A DNA stretch of 64,000 nucleotides. It comes from Rhizobium halophilum. GTDB taxonomy: Bacteria > Pseudomonadota > Alphaproteobacteria > Rhizobiales > Rhizobiaceae. Within the stretch, counting starts at the first letter, position 1, and each line of letters begins with the position of its first letter. The notes beneath the pieces were generated by a model, which did not search any database, was not told the origin of the DNA, and saw only the letters and a program-made list of their open reading frames with translations. Positions 1 to 11,296 of the stretch are shown in pieces. The stretch covers positions 62,001 through 126,000 of the forward strand of contig NZ_JAKJHS010000004.1 in the NCBI RefSeq assembly GCF_021648825.1. Direction: 5' to 3'. Both the position numbers and the translations under genes were made by a program.

Positions 1-344
1 GAACGGGTAGCAAGTCCCCGGCGCGTCATGTCCTCCGTGAAGGAGGTGAGCTGGGAGAGCGGCTGCTGGACGCGCGAAACCGGCTTGACGACGAAGGTGC
101 CGGATCCCTGCCGGCGGGTCAGCAGCCCGTCCCGCACCAGGTCGTCGACCGCCTTGCGTACCGTGACCCGGCTGACATTCGCGTATTCGGCAAGATCCCG
201 TTCGGCAGGGAGAGCGGCACCATGGCCAAGTCGACCGGAATGGATGGCATCCTCAAGCGTTTGCCGGAGCTTCAGGTAGAGCGGCCCGCCGCTCGGCGAC
301 TGAAGGCCTTCCAGCGGCAGGATGGATGCAAGCCCCTCGCTCAT
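1..344 (-). CDS. GntR/HutC-family transcriptional regulator (partial, C-terminus outside window)
   Basis: Only the first 114 codons lie in the window; the gene runs off the left edge. Residues about 20-87 form a GntR winged helix: an N-terminal helix (YLKLRQTLEDAI), the recognition segment AEYANVSRVTVRKAVDDLV and the wing motif RRQGSGTFV. The start of a UTRA-like effector domain (SQLTSFTEDMTRRG) follows, which points to the HutC subfamily that includes the amino-sugar regulators NagR and DasR. The ATG overlaps the stop of the upstream sugar kinase gene (ATGA, 341-344), so the two are translationally coupled. It probably represses the divergent kinase and importer operons through the repeated elements at 1249-1265 and 1395-1411 (inference). 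Confidence 0.9.
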   Translation of the reverse strand, partial: MSEGLASILPLEGLQSPSGGPLYLKLRQTLEDAIHSGRLGHGAALPAERDLAEYANVSRVTVRKAVDDLVRDGLLTRRQGSGTFVVKPVSRVQQPLSQLTSFTEDMTRRGLATR

Positions 345-1228
345 CGCACCGTCTCCGTCATCTGGAACGTCTGCACCGCCAGGGCGACGGCGCCGGTCAG
401 CGCGTCGGCCAGTGGCTCGGACAAACGGATGCGATGCCGTTCCGCCAGATAAGAGGGGTAGACCTGCGCCAGACCGCCGAGAAGGCAGAGCCTGCCGCTG
501 TTCTCGGTGATCCGGCCGATGGCGTCCAAGGCGTCGTCCACCTGTGCCGCTGCATCGCGCATCAGTCGAAGCGCGGTCGGATCTCCATCCGCGGCACCCT
601 GGACCACGCGTGGCGCATAGCGGCCGAAGTCGCCCGGATGGGCCGCGCGGGCAAAATCGACGATCCTGCGGGGATCATTGCCGAACTCATTGAGGATCGA
701 GGTCGTCAGCGCGCTCAAGGGCCGGATGCCGTCGTGGGCGAGAAGGCTTTCCTGCAGAGCCGCATGACCGATGCGCGCACCGCCACCCAGATCGCCGATC
801 TGGAACCCCCAGCCGCCGAGATAATGCAGCTCTCCCCGGTGGCGAGCGATGAAGATGGTGCCGGTGCCGACGATCGCGATGGCGCCGTCAGCGTCTCCCA
901 CGGCACCCTGAAGCGCGATCAGTCCGTCGGAGACAATCTGCGCCTGCTGGAAGGGGAGGCGCTCCATGACATAGGAGACTGCGTCGCCGACATTGTTGCC
1001 CGCAAGCCCAAGGAGCGCGACGCAATCTTGCGGCCCCACATTGGCGAGAGCGGCGTCGGCGAGAGCCAGCCGTGCCGCTTCTTCGATATGCTGGAGTGCT
1101 GTGTCGGGATCGGTCAGGATGTTGGAGGCGCCGCTGCGGCCGCGGCCAAGGATGCGGCCTTGCGCATCGGCAACCGCCGCTCGGCAGCTCGTGCCCCCAC
1201 CATCAATTCCTAAAAAGTAAGCCGCCAT
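341..1228 (-). CDS. BadF/BadG/BcrA/BcrD-family sugar kinase, probable N-acetylglucosamine kinase
   Basis: A 295-residue ASKHA-fold kinase of the family that includes N-acetylglucosamine kinase. The phosphate-1 loop FLGIDGGGTSCR is at residues 5-16; a second loop (AIVGTGTIF) and GGWGFQIGDLGGG lie in the middle. The ATG at 1228 is preferred over an upstream in-frame ATG at 1273 because GGAGG lies just upstream and the kinase fold begins immediately. It would phosphorylate an incoming amino sugar with ATP. It is divergent from the MurQ-like/ABC importer operon and co-transcribed with the GntR regulator. The exact substrate (GlcNAc, MurNAc or an anhydro form) cannot be read from sequence. Confidence 0.82.
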   Translation of the reverse strand: MAAYFLGIDGGGTSCRAAVADAQGRILGRGRSGASNILTDPDTALQHIEEAARLALADAALANVGPQDCVALLGLAGNNVGDAVSYVMERLPFQQAQIVSDGLIALQGAVGDADGAIAIVGTGTIFIARHRGELHYLGGWGFQIGDLGGGARIGHAALQESLLAHDGIRPLSALTTSILNEFGNDPRRIVDFARAAHPGDFGRYAPRVVQGAADGDPTALRLMRDAAAQVDDALDAIGRITENSGRLCLLGGLAQVYPSYLAERHRIRLSEPLADALTGAVALAVQTFQMTETVR

Positions 1229-1248
1229 CCGTGCCTCCGCGTCAGATA

Positions 1249-1265
1249 ATACCAAAAAAATACCA
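1249..1265 (-). promoter_or_regulatory. Putative GntR operator in the kinase promoter
   Basis: Read on the minus strand this is TGGTATTTTTTTGGTAT, two TGGTAT half sites on the same face. It matches 16 of 17 bases of the element at 1395-1411, which lies in the same reading but on the opposite strand, next to the divergent promoter. The mirrored placement at both promoters of a regulator-containing divergon suggests an operator. The assignment to the adjacent GntR protein is inference. Confidence 0.5.
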
Positions 1266-1394
1266 TTTACCAAGTGGGCTGCGCGTTAGTGCTTTCCCTC
1301 GAAGCTTAACCACTGGTAACACCTTAGTTATTTTGGCGCGAAAGCGCTTCGAAAAAGGATGGAAAGGCAATCGCTAATTTTGCCGCTGGACAAT

Positions 1395-1411
1395 TGGTAT
1401 TTTTTTGGCAT
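1395..1411 (+). promoter_or_regulatory. Putative GntR operator upstream of the MurQ-like/ABC operon
   Basis: TGGTATTTTTTTGGCAT, a near-copy of the 1249-1265 element in inverted orientation, 26 bp before the ATG at 1437. Such a position would block initiation or early elongation of the importer operon. Confidence 0.5.
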
Positions 1412-1436
1412 CATTTTGTCCGAGAGGGAGAAGCGG

Positions 1437-2357
1437 ATGAGCAGAACTGCCACCGAAGCCAGACACGGAGATGCCGAAGGGCTCGACGCCCGGCCTTCGC
1501 ATGAGATCCTAGCACTTCTCGCTCAAGGCCAGCAGGCTGCTTCGAAAGCCGTCGACGCCGCAATCCCCGCTATCGACGACGCTGCAAGCCTCGCCTCTCA
1601 GGCCCTCCGCTCCGGCGGCAAGCTTGTTTATGTCGGCGCTGGCAGTTCCGGGTTGATGGCGATGGCAGACGCGCTCGAGCTTCCCGGCACCTATGGCATC
1701 GCCAAGACGCAGATCACAATCCTGCTTGCCGGCGGCATCGCGAGCCTTTCCGATCTCGCCGGTTCGCCGGAAGACGACGTGGAGCAGGCAAGGCGAGACG
1801 CGGCGACCATCACGGCAGAAGACTGCGTCCTCTGCGTCTCGGCCAGCGGTTCGACGCCCTATGTCGTTGCCGTCGCGGAAGAGGCGCGGCAGCGCGCGGC
1901 GAAGGTCGTGGCATTAGCCAACAATCCGGGGGCGAGGCTTTTCGCCTCTGCCGATGTCTCGGTTCTTCTCCAGACGCCGCCAGAAGTCATTGCAGGATCT
2001 ACCCGCATGGGAGCGGGCACGGCCCAGAAAGTCGCCTTCAACATGCTGTCGACGCTGGTCGGCGTGAAGCTTGGCCATGTGCATGACGGGCATATGGTCA
2101 ACCTCTACCCGGACAACGAAAAGCTGCGCATCCGTGCCGCACGCATGGTGTCTGAAATTGCCGGCGTCGGTATGGATGAGGCGAGCCAACATCTGGAAAA
2201 GGCAAGCGGTTCGGTAAAGGTTGCCGTGCTTTTGGCGCGTGGTGCGGCTGACGCCGCTTCAGCGCGGGATTTGCTCGCCCGGTCGGGCGATGCGCTTCGG
2301 CCGGCTTTGGCCGAGCTGGAGCAGGAAAGTTCAACAGGGTTCCACAAACGCGCCTGA
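1437..2357 (+). CDS. MurQ-like SIS-domain protein (N-acetylmuramic acid 6-phosphate etherase family)
   Basis: A 306-residue sugar isomerase (SIS) fold protein. GAGSSGLMAMADALELP (residues 67-83) is the phosphosugar loop of the MurQ/GckR family, and Glu81 and Glu112 (in SPEDD) align with the two glutamates important in E. coli MurQ. PPEVIAGSTRMGAGTAQK (181-198) matches the etherase signature. MurQ cleaves the lactyl ether of MurNAc-6-phosphate to GlcNAc-6-phosphate and lactate. The ATG at 1437 follows GAGAGGGAG and is preferred over an upstream ATG. It is the first gene of an operon with a sugar importer. Etherase activity is likely but not certain, because SIS proteins with other phosphosugar substrates share much of this pattern. 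Confidence 0.75.
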   Translation: MSRTATEARHGDAEGLDARPSHEILALLAQGQQAASKAVDAAIPAIDDAASLASQALRSGGKLVYVGAGSSGLMAMADALELPGTYGIAKTQITILLAGGIASLSDLAGSPEDDVEQARRDAATITAEDCVLCVSASGSTPYVVAVAEEARQRAAKVVALANNPGARLFASADVSVLLQTPPEVIAGSTRMGAGTAQKVAFNMLSTLVGVKLGHVHDGHMVNLYPDNEKLRIRAARMVSEIAGVGMDEASQHLEKASGSVKVAVLLARGAADAASARDLLARSGDALRPALAELEQESSTGFHKRA

Positions 2358-2382
2358 GCGCGCGAACAAGAGGGAGAACGAC

Positions 2383-3639
2383 ATGACCCGCATTCTGAAA
2401 GGCATGCTCTTTGCCACGACCGTGCTGGCTCCGGCTGGCATGGCGATGGCGCAGGAGACACAGCTCACCATCGAGAGCTGGCGTAACGACGACCTGCCGA
2501 TCTGGCAGGAGAAGATCATCCCGGCCTTCGAGGCGAAGCATCCCGACATCAAGGTGACCTTCGCGCCGATGGCGCCGACGGAATATAACTCCGCCGTCAA
2601 TGCCAAGCTAGAGGCCGGCACTGCAGGCGACCTGATTACCTGCCGTCCGTTCGACCTCTCGCTCGCCATGTTCGAGAAGGGCCAGCTGGCGCCGCTGAAC
2701 GATCTAGAAGGCATGGAGAACTTCTCCGACGTTGCCAAGTCCGCATGGACGACGGATGACGGCCAGACCACCTTCTGCGTGCCCGTGGCCTCCGTCATCC
2801 ACGGCTTCATCTACAACAAGGCGGCCTTCGAGGAAGTCGGCGTCGAGGTGCCGAAGACCGAGGAAGAATTCTTCGCGGTTCTCGAGAAGATCAAGGAAGG
2901 CGGCAACTACATCCCGATGGCCATGGGCACCAAGGACCAGTGGGAAGCCGCGACCATGGGCTACTACAACATCGGCCCGAACTACTGGAAGGGCGAGGAA
3001 GGCCGCAAGGCGCTGATCGCCGGCACGCAAAAGCTGACCGATTCGCAGTGGGTCGCGCCCTATGCGACGCTCGCCAAGTGGAAGGACTATCTCGGCGACG
3101 GCTTTGAGGCGCAGACCTATCCGGACAGCCAGAACCTCTTCACGCTCGGCCGCGCCGCGATCTATCCGGCAGGGTCCTGGGAAATTGCGCCGTTCAAGAG
3201 CCAGGCCGATTTTGAGATGGGCGCATTCCCGCCGCCGGTAAAGGCTGAGGGCGACAAGTGCTACATCTCCGACCACAACGATATCGGCATTGGCCTCAAT
3301 GCCGACAGCGACAACAAGGAAGCCGCCAAAACCTTCCTGTCCTGGGTTGCGTCGCCGGAATTCGCCGAACTCTATGCGAACTCCGCACCGGGCTTCTTCA
3401 GCCTCAACTCCACGCCGGTGAAGATGGAAGACGAGCTCGCCCAGGAATTCGTTTCCTGGCGTGAAAACTGCGAAACGACGATCCGCCCAAGCGCGGCAAT
3501 CGTTGGTCGCGGCGATCCAAACCTCGACCTCGAAATGTGGCGCACCTCCGCCAACGTCATCAACGGCACGATGACGCCGGAGCAGGCTGGCGAAGAGACC
3601 CAGAAGGGCCTCGACAGCTGGTACAAGCCAAAGCAGTAA
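2383..3639 (+). CDS. Sugar ABC transporter substrate-binding protein (family 1)
   Basis: A 418-residue periplasmic binding protein. Residues 1-23 are a signal peptide (KGMLFATTVLAP core, AMA cleavage site before QETQ). The mature part has the family 1 layout: TIESWRNDDLPIWQEKIIPAFEAKHPDIKV in pieces near the N-terminus, a central FTLGRAAIYPAGSWE and a C-terminal SWVASPEFAELYA. The ATG at 2383 follows AGGGAG. It lies 25 bp after the MurQ-like gene, before two permeases and an ATPase, so it should deliver a cell-wall-derived or other amino sugar. The ligand is not identifiable from sequence. Confidence 0.92.
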   Translation: MTRILKGMLFATTVLAPAGMAMAQETQLTIESWRNDDLPIWQEKIIPAFEAKHPDIKVTFAPMAPTEYNSAVNAKLEAGTAGDLITCRPFDLSLAMFEKGQLAPLNDLEGMENFSDVAKSAWTTDDGQTTFCVPVASVIHGFIYNKAAFEEVGVEVPKTEEEFFAVLEKIKEGGNYIPMAMGTKDQWEAATMGYYNIGPNYWKGEEGRKALIAGTQKLTDSQWVAPYATLAKWKDYLGDGFEAQTYPDSQNLFTLGRAAIYPAGSWEIAPFKSQADFEMGAFPPPVKAEGDKCYISDHNDIGIGLNADSDNKEAAKTFLSWVASPEFAELYANSAPGFFSLNSTPVKMEDELAQEFVSWRENCETTIRPSAAIVGRGDPNLDLEMWRTSANVINGTMTPEQAGEETQKGLDSWYKPKQ

Positions 3640-3674
3640 GAGGCGCGTTAAGTCTCTGACTGCCATCACCCTGA

Positions 3675-3699
3675 CCCTCTCCCCATCTCGGGGAGAGGG
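3675..3699. repeat. Rhizobial intergenic palindrome (perfect 10-bp stem)
   Basis: CCCTCTCCCC, a 5-nt spacer, then GGGGAGAGGG, inside the 197-bp gap between the binding protein and the first permease. The flanks (ACTCGCCC after it, CGGATGAGGGGC at about 3783-3794) resemble the mosaic palindromic repeats common between rhizobial genes. As RNA it would be a strong hairpin at the 3' end of the binding-protein mRNA, which could raise binding-protein levels over permease levels. Confidence 0.6.
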
Positions 3700-3836
3700 A
3701 CTCGCCCGCATCCTCCATCGAGATCGCCGGCAACGGCGCGGCATCCGCTTCCCCGACGAGACGGGAGAGAATGGCGGTAGCCGGATGAGGGGCATTTCAA
3801 CGAGTTCGACCGACGCCGCCGTTCCGGGACCGCATT

Positions 3837-4787
3837 ATGAGCCAGTCTGATATCATCGAGACGGAGACAGCGACGCCGAAGCGGCCAGTCCGCTGGCATA
3901 TCGCGGTCTTCCTGGCGCCGGCCTTCGTTGTCTATACCGCGGTAATGATCCTGCCGCTGATCGAGACGCTGCGCCTGTCGCTCTTCAACGTAGTTGGCGG
4001 CGAGCTCGCATTCGTCGGCCTCGCCAATTTCGCACAGCTCTTTGGCGATCCGCGGCTTGCGGCCGACTTCTGGAACGCTTTTTCCAACAACACGATCTTC
4101 TTTCTCATCCACATGGCGGTGCAGAACCCGATTGGTATTGCGCTTGCTGCCATGCTGTCGCTGCCGGGCCTGCGCGTCGCGGCCTTCTACCGCTCAGCGA
4201 TCTTCGTTCCGACACTGCTGTCCTTCGTCATCGTCGGCTTCATCTGGAAGCTCATCCTCTCGCCGATCTGGGGCATCGCGCCCAACCTGATGGACCTCGT
4301 GGGGTTGAAATCCTTCTTCGGCCCCTGGCTAGGCAAGCCGGAAAGCGCGCTGATCACCGTCTCACTGATCTCCGTCTGGCAGTATGTCGGCATCCCGATG
4401 ATGCTGATCTATGCCGCTCTTCTCAACATCCCGGACGAAGTGCTGGAAGCGGCGGAGATCGACGGCATCACCGGCTGGAGCCAGTTCTGGAAGATCAAGC
4501 TGCCGCTGATCCTGCCCTCGATCGGCATCATCTCGGTCTTGACCTTCGTCGGCAACTTCAACGCCTTCGACCTGATCTATACCGTTCAGGGCGCGCTGGG
4601 CGGGCCGGACGGCTCCACTGACATCCTCGGCACCCTGCTTTACCGCACCTTCTTCGGCTTCCAGAACCAGATGGGCAACCCGCCGATGGGCGCGACGATC
4701 GCGACCGTAATGTTCCTGATCATCCTGGCCGGCGTGTCGCTTTATCTCTTCGTCATCCAGCGGCGCATCCGCCGCTACCAGTTCTAG
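3837..4787 (+). CDS. Sugar ABC transporter permease (MalF/UgpA type)
   Basis: A 316-residue inner-membrane protein with six predicted helices, starting near residue 22 (WHIAVFLAPAFVVYTAVMI). The EAA loop that contacts the ATPase reads EAAEIDGITGWSQFWKIKLP at roughly residues 203-222, with the conserved EAA---G pattern. It ends with a basic tail (QRRIRRYQF). It is the first of two permeases, 12 bp before the second. The ribosome site is weak, consistent with lower expression than the binding protein. Confidence 0.92.
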   Translation: MSQSDIIETETATPKRPVRWHIAVFLAPAFVVYTAVMILPLIETLRLSLFNVVGGELAFVGLANFAQLFGDPRLAADFWNAFSNNTIFFLIHMAVQNPIGIALAAMLSLPGLRVAAFYRSAIFVPTLLSFVIVGFIWKLILSPIWGIAPNLMDLVGLKSFFGPWLGKPESALITVSLISVWQYVGIPMMLIYAALLNIPDEVLEAAEIDGITGWSQFWKIKLPLILPSIGIISVLTFVGNFNAFDLIYTVQGALGGPDGSTDILGTLLYRTFFGFQNQMGNPPMGATIATVMFLIILAGVSLYLFVIQRRIRRYQF

Positions 4788-4799
4788 AAGGAGCAGGCC

Positions 4800-5639
4800 A
4801 TGTCGAAAGCACGCTCCTCCTTCCTTCGCACCGGCCTCGTCCATCTGGCACTGATTACCTACACGCTGATCGCGCTCTTCCCGGTCTTCCTGACGCTGGT
4901 GAACTCCCTGAAGAGCCGCAATGCCATCTTCCGCGAGCCGATGGCCCTGCCGACTCCGAAGACGTTCAGCCTGATCGGCTACGAAACGGTGCTGAGCCAG
5001 GGTGATTTCTTCGGCTATTTCCAGAACAGCCTGATCGTGACGGTGGTCTCCATCGCGCTCGTGCTGCTCTTCGGCGCCATGGCGGCCTTCGCCCTTTCCG
5101 AATACCGCTTCCGCGGCAATACGATGATGGGGCTCTATCTGGCGCTCGGCATCATGATCCCGATCCGCCTGGGCACCGTGGCTATCCTGCAAGGCATGGT
5201 GGCAACGGGGCTGGTCAACACGCTGACTTCACTGATCCTCGTCTACACGGCGCAGGGCCTGCCGCTGGCGATCTTCATCCTGTCGGAATTCATGCGCACC
5301 GTTTCCGACGACCTGAAGAGCGCCGGGCGCATCGACGGGCTGTCGGAATACGCGATCTTCTTCCGCCTCGTGCTGCCGCTGGTGCGCCCTGCCATGGCGA
5401 CGGTCGCCGTCTTCACCATGATCCCCATCTGGAACGACCTGTGGTTCCCGCTGATCCTCGCCCCCGGCGAGGCGACCAAGACCATCACGCTCGGCGCCCA
5501 GATGTTCATCGGCCAGTACGTCACCAACTGGAACGCCGTTCTCTCGGCCCTGTCGCTGGCAATCCTGCCGGTGCTGGTCCTCTACGTCATCTTCTCGCGG
5601 CAGCTGATCCGCGGCATTACCTCGGGAGCCGTGAAGTGA
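4800..5639 (+). CDS. Sugar ABC transporter permease (MalG/UgpE type)
   Basis: A 279-residue protein with six hydrophobic segments. The EAA-type loop is SAGRIDGLSEYAIFFRLVLP, around residues 177-196. The C-terminus [13 protein letters not shown] is typical of MalG-like subunits. GAAGGAG precedes the ATG. Its stop overlaps the GTG start of the oxidoreductase (GTGA, 5636-5639), indicating coupled translation. It forms the channel with the preceding permease. Confidence 0.93.
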   Translation: MSKARSSFLRTGLVHLALITYTLIALFPVFLTLVNSLKSRNAIFREPMALPTPKTFSLIGYETVLSQGDFFGYFQNSLIVTVVSIALVLLFGAMAAFALSEYRFRGNTMMGLYLALGIMIPIRLGTVAILQGMVATGLVNTLTSLILVYTAQGLPLAIFILSEFMRTVSDDLKSAGRIDGLSEYAIFFRLVLPLVRPAMATVAVFTMIPIWNDLWFPLILAPGEATKTITLGAQMFIGQYVTNWNAVLSALSLAILPVLVLYVIFSRQLIRGITSGAVK

Positions 5640-6700
5640 GTTCTGAAACCAAGCCCATCCGCGTCCTCGTCGCCGGCCTCGGCAATATGGGCCGTAGCCA
5701 CGCGCTGGCTTACCACAACAATTCGGGCTTCGAGATTGTCGGTTTCGTCAACCGTTCGGAGGTGACGTTGCCGGAGGAACTGCGCGGCTACGCGATCCAT
5801 CCGACCTTCCCCGAGGCGCTCGCGGAACTGAAGCCGGACCTCTGCTCCATCTGCACCTATTCCGACAGCCATGCCGATTATGCCGTCATGGCCTTCGAGG
5901 CCGGATGCCATGTCTTCGTGGAAAAGCCTCTGGCAACCACGGTGGCGGATGCAGAGCGCGTGGTCGCGGCGGCAAAGGCGGCCGACCGCAAGCTCGTCAT
6001 CGGCTACATTCTGCGCCATCACCCGTCCTGGATGCGGCTGATCGAGGAGGCGCGCAAGCTCGGGCCGCCTTACGTCTTCCGCATGAACCTCAATCAGCAG
6101 TCCTCGGGCCCGACCTGGGAAACTCACAAGGCGCTGATGCAGACGACCTCGCCGATCGTCGATTGCGGCGTCCACTATGTCGACGTCATGTGCCAGATCA
6201 CCGACGCCAAGCCGGTGCAGGTGCGCGGCATGGGCCTGCGTCTTTCCGACGAGGTGGCGCCCGACATGTACAATTACGGCCACCTGCAGGTGATGTTCGA
6301 GGACGGCTCGGTCGGCTGGTACGAGGCCGGCTGGGGGCCGATGATTTCGGAAACCGCCTTCTTCGTGAAAGATGTGATGTCGCCGAAGGGATCCGTCTCA
6401 ATCGTCATGGATCCGAACGCGAAATCCGACGACATCGACACGCACACGAAGACCTCGCTGATCCGGGTGCATGCTGCCGAAACGGGTCCGGATGGGAAGT
6501 TCTTGCGTCCCGACGAGGATCTGGCCATGGCCGGCGAGCCGGGGCACCAGGATCTCTGCGACATGGAGCAGGCTTATGTACTCAAGGCCATTCGCGAGGA
6601 CATCGATCTTGATCGCCACATGAACGACGCCGTGCAGTCGCTGCGCATCTGCCTGGCGGCCGACCAGAGCGTGCGCACCGGCGCGCCGGTCATTCTATAA
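5636..6700 (+). CDS. Gfo/Idh/MocA-family oxidoreductase
   Basis: A 354-residue NAD(P)-dependent sugar oxidoreductase. The N-terminal Rossmann loop is [12 protein letters not shown], the family EKP motif occurs in [11 protein letters not shown], and [10 protein letters not shown] supplies the histidine of the C-terminal substrate domain. The start is GTG inside the preceding permease stop (GTGA), with GGGAG upstream; an ATG further upstream lies inside the permease gene. Members oxidise or reduce sugars, amino sugars or inositols. Its place between permease and ATPase says it acts on the imported sugar or a product of it; the reaction is not assignable. Confidence 0.88.
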   Translation: MSSETKPIRVLVAGLGNMGRSHALAYHNNSGFEIVGFVNRSEVTLPEELRGYAIHPTFPEALAELKPDLCSICTYSDSHADYAVMAFEAGCHVFVEKPLATTVADAERVVAAAKAADRKLVIGYILRHHPSWMRLIEEARKLGPPYVFRMNLNQQSSGPTWETHKALMQTTSPIVDCGVHYVDVMCQITDAKPVQVRGMGLRLSDEVAPDMYNYGHLQVMFEDGSVGWYEAGWGPMISETAFFVKDVMSPKGSVSIVMDPNAKSDDIDTHTKTSLIRVHAAETGPDGKFLRPDEDLAMAGEPGHQDLCDMEQAYVLKAIREDIDLDRHMNDAVQSLRICLAADQSVRTGAPVIL

Positions 6701-6711
6701 GGAAGAACGCC

Positions 6712-7716
<1,005 letters not shown>

Positions 7717-7720
7717 TGGC

Positions 7721-8989
7721 CTACTGAGCGACAGTTGAGACGATGGTGTTTTCGATCGAGCGGCCAACCCGGTTGATCTGTTCGCTATAGGTCCGCCGCG
7801 TCTCAGGATCAAAGACGGCGATCGGCGCGCTCACCGTGGCACTTGCCACCCCGCCAACCGTCTGGGCGGTACCCAGTGCAATTGCCCCGAGCCGGTCGCC
7901 GAGAGCGACGCCGCCGGTGTTGATCTCTTGCCCGGCCAAGAGGCGCGAGCCGATCAGTTGCACGACCTGCGGGCTCTGCGCGAACTTGCCGTGGTTCAAC
8001 GCGTCGCCGCTTTCAAGCGCGGTCAGGTCGATGACCGATATCCCCGCTTTCTCGAATTTCGACCGGTAGGGCTCGACCGTGGGGTCGATCTGCCCCAGCC
8101 GATCGACGCTGCCGGAAATGCGCCGTGACAGCTGCAGCGCCCGGTCGTCGCGCGAAACGAAGAGGGTGAAATGCGGCCCGTCCTTGCCGATCGTCTCGAG
8201 CTGCTGGCCGAACACGTCGACGTCGAGATCGGGCGAGGCAAGGATGACGTTGCGGATCTTCGGCTCGACGCGGCCCTCGCGGATCGCCATCTGGCGAAGC
8301 GCCTCCACCGTCAGCCACGATCCCATGGAATGGGCAAGCACCACGACATCGGCGACCTGCGGATCGTCGGCGATCTGGTCCAGCACGCGCTCCAGCCCGT
8401 CGCGGGAATAATTGGCGCTTTCCTTGTCGTAATTGTAGTCGAAGATCGAAGCGCGTGACGGCCAGGTGAAGAGCACGGGTGCGGCTTCGGCATTGGAATC
8501 ATGGACAATCTGCGCGAAGCGGTAGACGGCCTCCTCGTAGCGATTGTTGAAGCCGTGGACGAAGACGAGCACCCGCTTGGTCGGCGGCAGATGCTGCGAA
8601 AGCCAGCGGTTGGCGCCCTTCTCCGTCTGGACCGGCTCGACCCGCACGGTCGCAAAATCCTTGGCGGGATCCGCCGGCAGGCGCTTCGGCCACTGCACCT
8701 CGCCGATCTTCCGGTTGGCATCGGGCGGAATGGAGACGGTGATGGCGGTGGCTTCGAGATCCTGGCCGCGCTCGCCGGAAAACAGGATACCCGCATCCTC
8801 CGACGGCTGCCGCGTCGTCGCGACGAAGATGTCGACCTCTTCGCCCGGCGCTGCCGCCGAGGCCGTCGGGATCAGCACCCCTTCCGGCCGCCCCGCACAG
8901 CCGGAAAGGCTGAAGGCGAGAAGGAGGGGGAGACACGCTGCCCGCAGGCGACGTGAAGGATGAGCGGCGCCGGTGATCATGTGGCCCAT
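7721..8989 (-). CDS. Alpha/beta-hydrolase lipoprotein (DUF900 family)
   Basis: A 422-residue predicted lipoprotein: a hydrophobic segment (LPLLLAFSLSGC) ends in a lipobox with Cys31. The hydrolase fold is shown by VLVFVHGFNNRYEEAVYRF (oxyanion region) and the nucleophile elbow AHSMGSW; a DDRALQLSRR segment probably holds the acid. DUF900 proteins are lipase/esterase-like with unknown substrates. A second ATG at 8980 is possible. The stop lies 4 bp from that of the convergent ABC ATPase. The last 70 residues (GVALGDRLGAIALGTAQTVGG and onward) are low complexity and could associate with membrane. Confidence 0.85.
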   Translation of the reverse strand: MGHMITGAAHPSRRLRAACLPLLLAFSLSGCAGRPEGVLIPTASAAAPGEEVDIFVATTRQPSEDAGILFSGERGQDLEATAITVSIPPDANRKIGEVQWPKRLPADPAKDFATVRVEPVQTEKGANRWLSQHLPPTKRVLVFVHGFNNRYEEAVYRFAQIVHDSNAEAAPVLFTWPSRASIFDYNYDKESANYSRDGLERVLDQIADDPQVADVVVLAHSMGSWLTVEALRQMAIREGRVEPKIRNVILASPDLDVDVFGQQLETIGKDGPHFTLFVSRDDRALQLSRRISGSVDRLGQIDPTVEPYRSKFEKAGISVIDLTALESGDALNHGKFAQSPQVVQLIGSRLLAGQEINTGGVALGDRLGAIALGTAQTVGGVASATVSAPIAVFDPETRRTYSEQINRVGRSIENTIVSTVAQ

Positions 8990-9098
8990 TCAGCGGGAAT
9001 GGGGGCGTATGTCAATGGCGGGGGAGGTGGCGGGCGCCAAAGTCCCGACGGGCGAGGACTTTCATTAAGAGAGCAACCTGATGTGAGATGGGAAGATT

Positions 9099-9174
<76 letters not shown>

Positions 9175-9324
9175 ATCAGGGTGGTCCGGCGTGATGTCCG
9201 GTCCTGGGTAACTCGCGGGCGCGTCGCCCGGAGTGGCGGCTTCTTACTTCCGGTTTTTGGAGAGTGCAAGCCGCAAATGCGTGGCCCGGCGAAATTTGTA
9301 GTTCGCCGGGCGATCGCTCGTGGA

Positions 9325-9708
9325 TCAGACTTCGTCGTCGTCGCCGGTCACGCCGATGATGCCGGTCATGTCGTCGTTGTCGTCGTCTTCGTCGGCTTCC
9401 AGGAAGGTGTCGTCGTCGTCGCCTTCGATCTCGACGTCGTCATCGCCCATATCCGGCAGATCATCGCCGCTGGAGTCGTCGTTGTCGTCGGTCGTCGTCA
9501 GCTCGACCTCCGTGTTCTCGGTATCGACTTCCTGGATTTCCTCTTCCTCGGCCTGTTCCATCTTCATCTGGGCCGTGTTCTCCTCGAAGAAGGAGAGCGG
9601 CCAGGACTTGCCGGTATAGGGAGAAACGACGGGGTCGCGATTAAGATCGTAGAACTTCTTGCCGGTATCCGGGTCGGTACGTTTGGTTCCGAGTTCCGCT
9701 TTTGCCAC
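9325..9708 (-). CDS. TIGR02300-family acidic protein (FYDLN motif)
   Basis: A 127-residue protein starting VAKAELGTKRTDPDTGKK (GTG start) and containing KKFYDLNRDPVVSPYTG, the hallmark of this alphaproteobacterial family. The GTG at 9708 is preferred to an upstream ATG at 9819 because family members begin here and GAGG lies upstream. The C-terminal half is almost entirely Asp, Glu and Thr/Ser, a disordered acidic tail. The function is unknown. It diverges from aroA with a 220-bp gap holding both promoters. Confidence 0.88.
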   Translation of the reverse strand: MAKAELGTKRTDPDTGKKFYDLNRDPVVSPYTGKSWPLSFFEENTAQMKMEQAEEEEIQEVDTENTEVELTTTDDNDDSSGDDLPDMGDDDVEIEGDDDDTFLEADEDDDNDDMTGIIGVTGDDDEV

Positions 9709-9886
9709 TGTGAAAGCCTCGTGAGTCTGGCCGATCAGGTCGGCTTTGCCGCCGGAGCGGTTGTCAACGGGTGAGAAAACTAAGCCGGTCCCCATAAGGC
9801 CTGTGCTCTTTTCTGTCAAAGGTAAACTTGGAAGGGGACGGGGAGACGCAAATTAGCCGGATGACCGGCTTTCTCCTTTGTGCTAA

Positions 9887-11295
<1,409 letters not shown>

Positions 11296-11296
<1 letters not shown>

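Noticed and set aside
326..1213. Long plus-strand frame opposite the sugar kinase.
   Set aside because: Antisense to a gene with clear kinase motifs; composition is typical of a shadow frame.
4362..5192. 276-codon minus-strand frame opposite the permeases.
   Set aside because: His/Asp-rich nonsense composition and no start signal; both permeases are clear on the other strand.
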